Positions 45,801 through 58,600 of a stretch of DNA of 64,000 nucleotides are shown piece after piece (within the stretch, counting starts at the first letter, position 1; each line of letters opens with the position of its first letter). The notes beneath the pieces are model-generated. The model ran no database searches. It had not been told where the DNA came from and saw only the letters and a list, made by a program, of their open reading frames with translations. Source of the stretch: Mugil cephalus (lineage: Eukaryota; Chordata; Actinopteri; Mugiliformes; Mugilidae); NCBI RefSeq assembly GCF_022458985.1, contig NC_061781.1:6435501-6499500 (forward strand), written 5' to 3'. A program made the translations under genes and the position numbers.

Positions 45801-48550
45801 TAATCCCTCTTATCCACTCACTACACCTTAAAGTGTGGAGGAAGGATGCACAGTGTAGAAGTGTGCTGTTGCTCTCCTTGTCTGGATATCCTTCTTTGAA
45901 CCTGCAGCAGAGGAAAAGCTATAACGTCCCAAACCACTTATGTATGTTCTTATACTCCCTTTAATCATATTCCACTTCTCCAGTCTTTTGTTCCAACGAT
46001 TGCTTTGATTAAACAGGAGCATGTTGTTACGGCTTACATTTGTGTCCCATTACGCTGAATTATATTTGATCCTATTTGTTAAAGTGCTACGCATTTGTTC
46101 CTTGTTGCCATTTTGGAAACATTTTCCAAAAGTGTTTAATATCTGAGGCAAAATAGTTTCACAGAAACCACAGCTTTACGTCTGCACTAAAACCAGCACT
46201 TTAATTGCGTATGTCCCTCTAAAGTGTTCCCCAATGTGAGCCAGTGACTAAATGATGTGTAATAATTTGTGTTGGAGAGAAAACATGGACTCAATTATCT
46301 TCTTTAATTAGCTTAATGTGTCTGATCAGACACCTGAGAAGGCCAAATAGCAAATTACAGTCCACAGGCCTCTTCCTCCTTCCCATAAAACCAATTGACG
46401 TAACGATCAGTGTGCTGTAATACCAAACGTGCATCATTTAGAGTCAGAAATCTTGCCTTTCTTGGATACAAGTCCCTTGTGTCTGGCAGTAAGTTGTCTC
46501 TGCACTGGACGAATGCGCTAAATCAATGAGCTGAGCATTCATGACAGAAAGGACTAAAACCCTTGCCTTAATTACGTTATCTGGATGCACCAACACACGC
46601 CCTGTTAGCTTTTTCCCTTCTTCTGTGGGTGGCTGAAATCTTAAAATTAAATAAGATAATGGCAAAGAGGAACTTTATTAGATTATTTGAGAAGGGTTAC
46701 AAGTAAAACCCTGTTCTCTGCGCTGCAGTATAGCAGCACCAGCAATTTCCCCCGTTTATGATGTGTGCCACATTTGCATGTCCTGGCATCCGTCCTAGCT
46801 CCTCTCCCCCACTTTGAGTGGCATTAACTTACAGCGTGTGAATGTGCAAACGTTAGCTTATCTCCTAAAAGACAACGCTGTGCTCTCTGGAGAATGCTCT
46901 GTTATCGTTTGGTTTGGAGGGATTGATCTTCCCGTCATCACGTGCAGGAAATCCATCCTCTGCTGTCAAAGCAATATTACAGAGGCATAAAGAGTGTGTT
47001 TCCTGGAGATCTTGGATGGCTTGGGTACTCAAATACAATTACCAGTTAGAGTTTGGAAGAAGCACAGCCAGATTTAATGAAGCAGGTGTTTTGAAAGTCC
47101 CGTATGAGCTTTTTCTGGAGAGATGTTGACAGTGGCCGGGTGCACAAGCTGCTTCTGTTAGCAGAGAGGAATTAGTTGTGGCTTATTTGTGTTTTGCCAC
47201 AAAGACATAAAACACATGATTTTGACTGATTAAAATGGAATACGTTGGCAGTTAATGTTTGCAAAGCTTTCAGGACAGTTCTGCGCGAATGGTAGGTTCT
47301 GTTAGTTACAGTATGGCTTCAGCTTAAAAGGGTTCTTGGAATCCATTGTTGTTAAATTTAACAGACACAGCGACACTGACTGCATTCTGATTATTATTTT
47401 AAATGACATGACTAACAAACACATTTATTACTATGTATTATGACATTATTGATTCCCGGGCACCACCTGAAGTGATTTCACCGCTTTGAAAATGGACTCT
47501 TTTTAGTAATACATTTCAAAATGTAATGGGGAAGACTTCCTGACCCCCGTGTTGGGAAATCAGCTGACATATGCATACTGTACATTAAAGTTAGCCTGTG
47601 TAATCGATATCAATATAGAAGTCCTCACTTAAGTCAGTATGCTTTGATAATGATTAATGATGTGATAATGATAAATCCGTTTCTTTTTTCCCCCTAATCC
47701 TTTAACTTTCATAAATCCAATAAAGATGGATTAATATTTTGTCTCCCTGACGGTATCTTTTATCACCTGAAACCAAGGCTAATAATATTTTCAGGGAAAC
47801 TATAACTGGTAAGATAAAAGCTACCTGACCAGATTGGAGCTTGTGCTGATAGAGATGTCATTATTTTTTAGCTGTTTATAGTCACCCTAAAAATACTACA
47901 TATACCTTTTTTTTTTTTTTACCTTGGTGGTGCTGAAGAGCCTAATTGTACCATAATCCATTGCAATAGACACCATTGTTATTTAAATATGTCGGATAAA
48001 AAAATTCAACATTATAATAGTGCTATAGAAGAAAAGACATGAGGTGTTTATCAGTACCAAATACATGAACTTCAGACTTGCTTACTTGGTAGTTTGGACT
48101 TCAAGTCTACATTGTGTAGGATGGAGGATGCAGGATGTCCATTCTGGATTTGGAACAGCAGCTTACTCATTCATGAAACGAATTCTGACAAATCTCTACC
48201 AAAAGTCCACAACAGTCCCTTCCTGATGCACCCGTGATAAAACAGATTGAGCAAGTACATGTCTGGGTATTTGTTCTTTACTTTGTAAGCTGTAGCAAAA
48301 GCCTCAATGTAGATGCATCATCCATCTACACCAAGCATTTGAAGCTTGTTTTGAAGAATATTTCTATTCACCCTAGAACATTAAAACAGGCAATGGCAAT
48401 GGAAGGGGAATGACGTCAATGCATGGTAGGGTCTAAATGGGTTATGATTGTCATTGCAGTCATAAATCTGGGGCGGGGGGTTCTGGGGGCCCTCTTTGTA
48501 TTTTAATTTTTTCACTTGGTGTCTTGGTCTCGCACTACAAAACTTTTCCG
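42900..48550. other. No gene recognised
   Basis: Unique-looking, AT-rich, only short open frames on both strands. No conserved protein motif, splice-flanked exon or transposon end seen. Confidence 0.45.
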
Positions 48551-48556
48551 TCACGG

Positions 48557-48605
<49 letters not shown>

Positions 48606-48612
48606 CACATAC
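48557..48612. repeat. (TA)n(TG)n compound microsatellite
   Basis: Plus strand reads (AT)n then (GT)n then GTATACACATACAC. Similar simple repeats occur at 1165-1184 (AT)n and 55748-55771 (GA)n. Confidence 0.9.
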
Positions 48613-48999
48613 ACTCTATCTGAGGAATTTCTTCACGTTTTGAATGAATAGAATTAGGTGGTCAAAGATCCTGGTGTTCAGACAATCACCCTACCATCTT
48701 CACTTCCCCTCCTCTGGTAGTCCACCACAAGTGCATTGGTTCTCCTGATTTTGAGCACAAGTTCCTTATCGGCGCACTGTACTGTGTGATCATTGTCTCT
48801 ATAGTAAACACAGCATGTTCGTTGTTGCATGTTTCTAAATGTCAGTGCAATTATAACTTCCGCTCCGCCACGCTTAATAGCTTTTTATTAAATACATTTA
48901 ATCTTCTATAGACACGTTGTGAGTCAAGGCAGACGCGGGTGTAAGCCCTGACTTTACAGGCTGGTGGAGGGTTGCAATCCAATCCTGTGTGCGACGTGG

Positions 49000-49075
49000 A
49001 TCGGGATTCGTGCCTACATACAAATCCAGGACCTACACGGTCAAAGAGCTGGACTCTCACCACAAGACCACGGAA
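49000..49075 (-). repeat. Possible tRNA-derived SINE head
   Basis: On the minus strand TGGTCTTGTGG resembles a tRNA A box (Glu-like), and about 50 bp on GGCACGAATCCCG resembles a B box. The spacing is longer than in a tRNA and no cloverleaf was found. Weak. Confidence 0.25.
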
Positions 49076-49079
49076 GTCT

Positions 49080-52000
49080 CCGGGAATAAAAATGGTTAGA
49101 CATAGTGGAGGCAATATCAAAGCTACATCTTCACAATGAGTCTAAAGGCGATTTGACACAGATATTCAGGCAGTGAAGTCAAGAAGAAGAAAACAGAGGG
49201 GAGTGGTTGTACTCTCATTTGCCCTGAAACATGTGGAGGACAGACATGATGAAAATTGCAGTGGAAAAAAAAATCCCCCACCTCATGCACCTCTTTTACA
49301 AGGACACGGGATCGCAGCAGTTTGGACCAGTGGCTGATGGCGACAACCACTCACATGTATTGAGGGTGAATCATGATCAGTAAGCACCTTTTTCAAAGCA
49401 AGGGCAGACGAGCGACCAAAGCAAACACAATCTGCTTATTTGTGGTTAATTAAGGATGAAAGAATTCAGTGAGTACATTTCTCACTCTTCTGGGCTCAGT
49501 CAAATTGCAGTCTGTTCTGGAGTTACAAGGCTGAGTGGGAGGTTGGAAGTCTGTCATATTGCAAAGCCGCAGTAACATTTTGCTCAGGGACAGTGTCACT
49601 GCTAGTCTTGCAGACACTGTTGAGCAAAAGCAGCCATAAATACAAAGGAGAATTGCTTTCGTATATGCAGTATAACACTAGTGCAGCGTTCAGCATCTGA
49701 AGTACAGCAAGGTGAAGTACAGTTTGTGTGGGTTAACCACCTCATGGTATATTCCCTCATCATGTAATATGCAGTATATACCAGAATAAAAACAAGAATC
49801 ATAGTACATCTTCATCCTCCAGCACAATTCCTCATAGTCATGAATGTTTGACTTTGCCACTACGCAGTCGTCATGAACACTGCCGGGCGTTTTCACCATT
49901 TTCCACATTCCACTTGTAACCACACATAGTCTGTACATTTGTACATCCATTTCACTAGTTTGTGTTTGTTATAGGCTTTTTAGTTTTAATATGGGAGCAG
50001 CCCACTGCTGCAAAGGACTGACACTATGAGAATACGGTAAAACCTGATAACAAGGGCTTTAGCTTCAGTCTCTTAGTGCAGGATCCCTCTGTTGTCATAG
50101 TGTAATTGTAAAGCCTGTGTCTGAAGCTGTTGGTGTAATGCAAGTGGATGAACCTAGAAAAACCTAAAAGGTAGTTGGAAGAAATCAAGAATCTGCATTA
50201 GAATGAACACTAGGCTCTCAGGGCCACAACGTTCCAGCCCATGGTGCAGATAAACGAGACCACCTGGCTTCCAAGGTCACGAAGCCTCAGCAACAGTGAC
50301 GATGACAATTTCTAACAGTGTAACAAAGGCCTTTACACTTCAGAGTAGGATTGTGGTGGACTTTGTGTGCACTGTAATGTTGCTCTCCTTTGTTGCTGGC
50401 AATGAAGATCAAAATGAATGCTGATGATCCTGACGATTTCTTCTAGACTCCAAAGAGAAGACTCTACCAGGCTGAATTGAACAACTGCCAGGGGCTTTCT
50501 TTGACAAAGGTGTCCTATTTGACACAACATTGTCAAGAACGTAACTTTGCACCCACTTCCACCAGTGTTGTCCTTTGTGTTTTCTGAACTTTGTGTTAGA
50601 ATAGCTGACTTGGACCTAATACAGAGATTGAGCAGTCTGAAGTTCTCACACCCTTCTCTAGAAACCACAGCTTTATTTGTAAAATTGATATACCACATAC
50701 TGGTTTGTCAGGTCTACCAAGCCTGCTGGAATGTGCGCATATAAATTTATGAGATCAACGTAAGGGGTGACAACTGGCATCGAAGAGGCACAGGCATGAC
50801 ATAGCAAGTCAGATCCAAGCAGAGAACTGTAGGGGGAGCAGGACATCACACAGAGGATCACAGCATTTTTCTCAAATATCTCATCATTACATGTCAGTGA
50901 CCATGCTGGTGCATCTAGCATCAATATCCATCCCCCGGAGGACTTTGTGAACGTGGCTGCGTCAATAGATACAAACTACGGGGCATCGGATTAGAGAAAT
51001 GGACAAACCACGGTGGTTGTTTTATTGTCAAATTCACAGAAAGAAATGTGAGTATTAAGCAAAGTGCAAAAGAGAAGCTCAAAAACTGCAGGCAGGCAGG
51101 TATTCACAGAAATTTAACAAATCAAGCAAACCCACAGCTCTGAAGTGGTGTCTTCTGTATTCTTTTGGCATTAAATCTGTTTGGCGGGTACAGGAAGAGG
51201 AGGTGTCCGCATCGGTTTCTTTAACGAGACCATGCCTCATATTGTAACAGTCCTGTCACCTGCCGAGAGGTATGTCTAACTCCTCTACCTCCAGTGCACA
51301 TTCAGTGCGTCATTTTAGAATTTATATTGACGAACAAAAAAAGTGGGTCTTAACACAGTCTCTGTAACTGTCATATTATGGCATATGGTGTGAGCCATAG
51401 CTGCTTCCATTACTGAAGACAATCTGGATGTATTCCATTTTGCACAGCCACTAAGGAGTTCCGGAGAGTACTTATTATGTTGTCAGCGGAGAGTGTGGCT
51501 GGGTTGAGTTGTCCCATCCGTGTCCAAATCAGCTTCCTTCACTTGCTAATGTGGACAGGCCCTGTTTGAGCGGATACTTATTATGCTGTCAGTGTTTTTC
51601 TTTGGAGAAGAGAGGCTCCGCTAGGTTGAGGTGTCCTCTTTTTCAGATGAGCCCGCACTCTTGGAGCGTCAGCGTTAACGTAATCTCAGTCTTACTGCTG
51701 CAGCACTTGTGGCAGCATCAGGTGTCCTTTCAAGCTTGACACTTATACTGTTGTGCAACACTTACATCGGATCATTGACTATGCACACACACTGTGCGCT
51801 GCGAGATGCTGGTGAATTAGGACACAGGTACCACGTAACAGGACATCACTCCAGTTCATTACATTTCTTCGTCAATCTGTGTCGTGTAAAATAGTGTCTT
51901 CCCATGTTCTTTGTTTAATAAAAATAAACTGTACTATTTAGTCATGCTTTAGTCGTGGCAGTTTGCTTCTGTGGATTACATTAACTTGAAATTACACTTC

Positions 52001-52215
52001 GATTACCTACTATTTTTATTCAAGTCAAAGTGTGTGAGTTAAGTTTATTTTGGTTTTGTTTTGTGCGCCTAATGTCAGGACGTTTTTTTGGATTTTTTTC
52101 AGAAACACATTTGGCCAAATGTCTTTTTGTCCTGAAAGTCCTTTGGGCCAAGAAATGGCAATGCTCCATGTTACTGGAGCACATGGAGCATGTAAATTGA
52201 ACTTCTTTTGGATAT
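49080..52215. other. No gene recognised
   Basis: Short open frames only (for example 121 codons on the minus strand at 50333-50698) without recognisable motifs. Confidence 0.4.
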
Positions 52216-52217
52216 TG

Positions 52218-52400
52218 GACCTTTGTATAGGGCAGCACAGTGGTCAGCACTGATGCCTCCCAGCGAGAAGGTCTGGGTTCAAGGGGCCTTTCTGGATGGA
52301 GTTTGCATGTTCTCCCTGAAACTGGGTTACTGGTTGATTGGTGATTCTTGGAGTGTGAATGGTTGTTTGTCTCTGTGACAGCCCTGTGGACTCCCGCCTG
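52218..52400 (+). repeat. Fish SINE/LINE-tail repeat
   Basis: Contains GGGCAGCACAGTGGTCAGCA, GAGAAGGTCTGGGTTCAAG and GGAGTTTGCATGTTCTCCC, the familiar fish interspersed repeat of this type. A fragment of the same tail lies at about 62555-62610 (TCGGGTCGCGGGGGGTTTG). Confidence 0.7.
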
Positions 52401-52569
52401 ATGATTATAAAAGCTACCTTTCCTGAAACCATACTATTAGGTTGTTAAGTATTTTACAAATAATTGAGTAGAAAAATTAACACATTCTAAAAAAAAAGCA
52501 ATACACCTTCAATTTAAGTTTTATTAAAGTAAACTGTTGATTTCAAAGCACTCAAATTATTAAGTGGAA

Positions 52570-52660
52570 ATCAATTCAAGATTCAAGATCACTTTATTGA
52601 TGCCCACAGGGAAATTGTTTTGTCCAAGCTTCCCAAGATAACAAAGAATATACATAAACC
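52570..52660. repeat. Retroelement tail with CACTTTATTGATGCCCACAG motif
   Basis: The motif TTCAAGATTCAAGATCACTT leading into TTTATTGATGCCCACAGGGA is common at ends of fish non-LTR elements. A related one is at 56210-56280 (TACTTTATTAATCCCAAACT). Confidence 0.5.
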
Positions 52661-53097
52661 GGACATAGACATAGAATAAGAGCCAAAAAATAAATAAAAT
52701 AATTTTAAAAATAGAATAAGAATGAGGTAGTGAGAATTACAGAAATTAATATACAGTCCAATTTACATAGAATATACAGGTAATTTAAAGTGTCTCAGAG
52801 TGGATCCAAAGTGTCTCAGTGTGCGGTTATACAAAGGGTCTTGTGTGCCAATGCTCAAAAATGAACCATTAGGCCGCTAACAGTTAGCGCTGTGTATTGT
52901 TAATGATGACTTTAGTACCTTAAGATAAGTTGCTTCCCTCAAGATCTACATTCATAATATTTTTCTTTTAATAAAATACAAAAACTGCTTAAATTTCTAC
53001 ATTGTCCAACTAAATCACATTAGAAAATAGTAATACTATTCATATCAGCCACAAAAGACAAAAAACGTTTGGACCTGGCATTCGTGTGGATGTTACT

Positions 53098-53226
53098 TAG
53101 ACATGTACCACCCACCTAGACCAGACCAGACACCCCCACCCCATAGCAGCCATGAAGAGCATCATAAGGTGTTGAACTGTCTTCCAAATTCTCTGGATCC
53201 TAAACTGATCAAGTATCTGTGGGGCG
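53098..53226 (+). mobile_element. Internal fragment of the older Tc1-like element, with empty site
   Basis: Matches 40500-40645 joined to 42654-42700 of the interrupted copy: ACCACCCACCTAGACCAGAC, then AAGGTGTTGAACTGTCTTCC, then AAACTGATCAAGTATCTGTG. The single CTG at 53177-53179 corresponds to the duplicated target of the nested element. Confidence 0.7.
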
Positions 53227-53229
53227 GAG

Positions 53230-54090
53230 TGTGACACACGCAATACTGGCTAAAAACTGGTGAAACAGGTGAAAACTGATAGTTAGCTTAGATCAGACAA
53301 CACAAAAACAACAAAACAGACCTGCTCCAGTCCGTTGGAGGAAGTTGGAGTTGACCTTCTCACCTTACAGACGTGCAAATATGTGTAACTGAAAGCACCA
53401 ACTGGTTTTCTTGATCATAATCATCCTACATCTGAGGGAGCATTTTGTTCAAAGACGCGCCATCCCCATTCTTTCATGAGCTTTATCACAATAGTATCGT
53501 GTTTGTCTTCTTCTTTGCTAAACCTCTGTAAGCAAACACGTTGTACGTCACTTAAACAGCCTCACTTTTCTGGTCTGGAAAATCTGCTGCTGGTTTGCAT
53601 CTCTCCAACACCTGAGCATTAAACCCACTGCTGAATGAGACACGTTGATACACGTTCTGTGCAGTTTTGGGAAGTCTTCCTGGAAATGGTTGCCTGGGAA
53701 TCGCCAAGGGAAACAAAAGTAGGTGAGGCAGACTGAGGTTGCACAAGGAAGCGGGTTACAATATCTAGTCACGGTAGAAGTGCATTGAACTGAGGGGAAA
53801 TGTTGCTGGAGGACAGTCTGTGCTGTATGGTATGGAGTTGGGAAGCGTGTCAAGAGTTTCAGTAACATGTAAAACCTGATGATTCCTGCGTATAAATAAA
53901 TAAACAAATAATTGAAATCAAAGGAGCGTTCAATCCTGTCACAAAAAGAAAGAGTTCACTGTAAAGTCTTTAACGAGGAGCGGTGGCATAACGGGATATC
54001 AAACTAATATTATAATGAACGATAAAAATACAGTTACTGATGTGTTTGGTTGTAAAGGAGCATCACAGTATTTAACCCTTGCTGCTGATT
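53230..54090. other. No gene recognised
   Basis: Open frame of 119 codons on the minus strand (53548-53907) has no known motif and no splice support. Confidence 0.4.
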
Positions 54091-54098
54091 AGTTAGAG

Positions 54099-54583
54099 CA
54101 GGTCTATTCAAATAGCGGCCCATGGGCCACATGCAGCCCAGGACCAGCCCTTACCCAGCCTGTTGTCTCGCCCACCTGAACGGAACTGAACTGAACTGAA
54201 CTGAACTGAAGAAATGCAGAGGGCTGTGAATATTCTGAAATATTGCTCGGGGTCTAAAATGTGTCCTTTTCAACACTGATGTAGATTTGACAAATGAAGA
54301 CAACGCTTACTTATTTCACCGCTGAGTTCAAACCTTTGTTTTTAATTTGCCATGAGGGCGTTGGAGTTCTAAAAGACTTTTATTCAGTTAAATGCACTTT
54401 GCTAGTTTAGTTTTAATAAAGTGAAAAAATATTTCTACTTCTGTTAAATCACAACTCTGTTATTGTGGTTTGTGCACTTTTCGACACGCCCTTGTCATTT
54501 AAAAGATTGATTTATAGGTAAAATGTCTGGAATTCCTCGAACTTTAAATTTGGCCCGACTGAATTTGTAACTGAATAGCCCTG
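54099..54583. mobile_element. hAT-like non-autonomous element with perfect 8-bp target duplication
   Basis: 485 bp. Termini CAGGTCTATTCA and TGAATAGCCCTG form a short inverted repeat (reverse complement CAGGGCTATTCA), flanked by AGTTAGAG on both sides (54091-54098 and 54584-54591). The 8-bp duplication and CAGG ends fit the hAT superfamily. Inside is the fish repeat GCGGCCCATGGGCCACATGC and a (CTGAA)n run at 54181-54208. No transposase frame. Confidence 0.8.
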
Positions 54584-54649
54584 AGTTAGAGGATACACAA
54601 CGGTGTGGCATACTGTCAGAATGGACAGACTTCATTCATGCTTACACTC

Positions 54650-55660
54650 ACAGATTTTCCTCCTCTTCGCTGTCAATCATACTGCCCCTCAGACCCCGCC
54701 CACTACGGAAATCCAGGAGGCAGCCCGGCACGTGATTACTTCAGTATGGCGGAGCTGCTGCTGGCTAGGCTGAATGGTTTTCTCACAGTACCGACGGGTC
54801 CTAAAACCCTGCACCGCGGATGCTCTCTTGGAGAGTGGGAGAGGAGCAGCAATTTGCGCCCGAGGGTGCTCAGTTCAGGTAGTCTCCGTCTTTGTTTTTG
54901 TCGTCTTTTGGTGTGAACGTTCAGAACGAGTCTCAAAAAAAGTAGTTTTTGTTTTCTTGGTTGTTGCACCTTCATTTTTTTTCGGAGTCTTAAGTTGCTC
55001 TGTTGTACCTGACTTTTCATGGGACGTCGATAGGGACTTTATATTTAGCAGAAGCAAGGTGTAATGTAAATGTTGCGCAATGCTATCTTCGCAGACAGTT
55101 TGGAGTGCATTTTAAAAAAGCAAAAAATCTAAACTTCGGACTACTCGGCTTTAGCTGCTCGGTTTGAGAATGAGTTTTAATTCCAGTGCTAGCATTATAG
55201 TTAAAACCCGGCTGCAATGTCGGCGAAGTAAACTTTATGGACAGCGGACGACCACTGTTATCCAAACTTTTCACTTTCTTTTTTGCGTGTAACAGCGCCG
55301 TACGCTGTCAACATTGCTTTCCTACCAAGTAAGGGGTTAGCATAAAAGCTGCCAGATGTAGTGGGGAGTTTTGTCTCCCCCGTGACATTTAGCGCACTAA
55401 ATGAGTCGTCTCCTTGTGCTTCGGTTTTGCTCCGGATTACATGCAGTTGTCCTTCGGGTTGCGTTCACGTGTAACCGTGCGCGTTGAGGAGAAAGCAGTG
55501 TTTGTGTGATGGAGGTTCGTGCTGAGGTCGGACCGCCGCTGCCACAGCTCTGGGTGTAAACTTGTGTCTCCCTTTAGTGTAAACACGGGAGAGCAGCGGC
55601 GGGGCTGCGCCTCTGCTCTGCTAAGACTCTCGTAAGCCTTCACTAGTGGAAACTATTCCC
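54650..55660 (+). promoter_or_regulatory. CpG-rich segment, probable promoter of a plus-strand gene
   Basis: CpG dinucleotides are frequent here (CACCGCGGATG, GTTCACGTGTAACCGTGCGC, GGACCGCCGCTGCC, AGCAGCGGCGGGGC), unlike the AT-rich sequence on either side. A CACGTG E-box at 54729-54734 and the YY1-like context TATGGCGGAG near 54745 fit a housekeeping-type promoter. By inference the gene extends past the right edge of the window. Confidence 0.5.
54746..54878 (+). CDS. Candidate first exon of an unidentified gene
   Basis: Within the CpG-rich segment an ATG in ATGGCGGAG opens 44 codons (MAELLLARLNGFLTVPTG, then PKTLHRGCSLGEWERSSN and LRPRVLSSG) and runs to CAG followed by a GT donor at 54879-54880. 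The peptide matches no protein I know, and I could not match it to the genes that flank LCT in mammals. It may instead be a non-coding first exon in which the frame is accidental. No second exon is visible in the following 9 kb. Confidence 0.3.
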
Positions 55661-58600
55661 TCAGCAGCGTTACAAGCTCTGGAGGACTGCTGGCGCATGC
55701 TTGTAAACTCCAGGCCCCACAGGAACAAGGTCACAGCAGCCCTCTGGAAAAGAGAGAGAGAGAGAGAGAGAAAAAAAGAAGTCTGAGTTCCTCTCATAAA
55801 GGAAGAGCTGCTGAGAACAGAGCTCTGATTTATGCAGATGAAAACTATGATCTGCTCTGTCAGTATTGTCAAGTAGATATTCGCTTTAGAGCACTTCTTT
55901 GTACGGTTGATAGTCTGCTAATGCTTAATTATTATTATTATTATTTTTGAAGCTTTTAAGGAGCTTAACTCCTACATAGAGTGGCCATGTTTACAAAGGT
56001 TATATTTCTTCACCTTGATTGAAATCATTCAATTTTATGAATAAACAGTTTCAGGCTTAATTCTAATTTCACAATCCTGCTCTAAATCTGAGCTTCACGA
56101 AGGGTTTGGTCTTCAGCATTTGTTTGAAACAACCAAGAGAGCTGTAGATTCAGCTATATTTTCATTTTGGAGGTTGTGACTGATGGATGGATGAATGGAT
56201 AGATCGATAGGTAGATGGGTAGATACTTTATTAATCCCAAACTGGGAAATATCACAGTTGCACCAGCAATGTACAGGCACTCGACAGCATGTATAATAGA
56301 TGACACAAAAAAAAAAATAGAAAAACTAAATCTGTATACACAGTATTTACAAGAATTATAAATTAGTGAATATTATAAAAGAAATAAAAAGAATGAAATT
56401 GCAAAGAAATTAAATCAATTTACAACCAATAACCAAACAACCATTGTGCAAATGTGCAAAAACAATAACTGAGAGTGTCATCTGTCCCATGCAGATGTTG
56501 TGCAGGCGGATGGGTTGTAGTATTATTGAATTGTATTGTATTGAACCGGCACATGTTTCTGTTATTTTCATCGCCCTATTTCACACAGTGGACTAAGCTA
56601 AATAACAGAAACACTTAACTACACTACAACAAAGTTTGAGCTAAAAAGAAAGAAAGAAGAAGAAGTTTTGCAATTCAGCTCTATCTTGATATGAAAGAGC
56701 CGACATTGACTCATAAAATCCTTGGAGCAATTAAAAAAAAAGAAAAAAAAGAAAAACATTCCTTGCCTCTCTGTAGAAATATCTTGTGAGGCTGGTATTT
56801 GCATGACCAATGTCACAAGTCTGCACAGTGAGATCAGTCCACGTGTGAGGACATATCCAAATCATGACAGAACAGTCAGGCCTGAAGCTGGTTTCATTTA
56901 AAACCGTGACAACAGAGAATAGCTGGGAAAAAGCAAAGCAGAGATAAAAATATTGTGAAAATATCACAAACCTCTGGAATTAAAAGTAGTTTTACTTTTA
57001 AAGCTGAAATATCTCCTCATGAATCAAATCAAATCTGGACCCTGTGAATTGAAATCGAATTGGTTCCAGGAAATCAGTAGTTACATCCAGCCCGACCACA
57101 AGCTATGATCCTACAGAACCAATGCCACCTTTCATTCCAAGTTTCAACAAAAACTGAACATTAGAATGTGGGTTTAGTTCAGGTCTGTTGCACTATAACG
57201 CGTTCATTCTCACTAATGTACCTTGTGGAGGTTCTTGAAGACGTTTCACCATCCATCCGAGTAGCTTCTTCAGTTCTGACGGACTGGTGAGGAGTTTACT
57301 GATAACCTTCACAGTCATAAAGTACCTAATGTTTTGGTAAGCGAACGTACGTTTTCACATGCCGCAAAACATTATTGAAGTAGAACATTTCTGTCATGCA
57401 CAAGGAGTTTCTTCCCACCTTGAAACGTCAAAAATGCACAAAAAAAGACTTAAGAGGTAGTTTTGTCCCAAACTTTAGTGACAACACCAAGACCATTCCG
57501 TTGTTTTCCACGGTGTTTCCCTTGTCGATTCCACCTTTGTTTGTCTTTACACTTTTCTGAACATTTTGCTACTACTGTTTTATTTTGACCATGCGTCCGT
57601 CCCTCCCAGAAACTCAGTGAATGGCCTGAACTTTTTGTCTAATAAGAGAATTGCTTATACTACAAGTGTAGTAAGTGGGAGTTTTGACCACTTCATATAT
57701 CTTTTCTTCCTCTGTTCAGGTGAGAACGTGCATCTCCCAGGAGCTTGTCACGTCCCCTGATGCCCACCCCGCATTGAAATGTTTACTGGGTACTTATGTT
57801 CCTGCTGAATTATCAAAGGTTTTCAGCAGCCCTCACAGTCTTTTTAAAAATTCCTTCCCAGCCGGCCAGCCTGTTCTAGCTCCGCCAATAATTGAGCACG
57901 GCCGTTCATGTAGTGTTCATATGAAAAGTTTTTTCACCTTAAATTTATTCAACAAACTGGTGTGTCACACTATGCTTAATGTCCAGTTTTCCCTCTGGCA
58001 GAGTGAACTACTCTCTAGCTATTCAAACTGGTTTTGGTGTGTGGTGCAGTAAATGCAATGGAGGACTCTGTTGGTGCCGGTGCGTGGCGTAACACTAGTA
58101 GTTTAGATGTCTGCATGAAATTGATGCAGAACCTATGGTGACGGTGCAAACTGTACGCAGACCCTAGTGCCATGGCTGACGTGCACCTCCACAGAAATGT
58201 AATGCGCGTTGTGGTGGCGCAAACTGCAAGAGCTGTGTTTGGTCCACTTGGTAGTGGTATGTATCTGCTTCAGTATATCCTATTGCTTATCCTTAAATAT
58301 TACTAACACATTTTTCCCTAAAGAAAAGATTTACACCAGCTCGTTGACCAAGTTTTTGTGTCAGGCACTTTGTTTATTTGTTGACTGCATAAATAACCCC
58401 ATGCTACCAGTACATTGACCTTCCCTCTACTGTTAATTTTTTGAATGATGAACACTGATTGGGGTCAAATTGACCCCGGGGATAATAGGAGGGTTAAATG
58501 AGCCTTTACTCGGGAACAAACACGTGAGCAGTATGTAATGTCAGAGAGGACTGGAAGAAGTGAGCGACGTGTGCTGTTCCCGTGGGTAACGAAGTATAAA

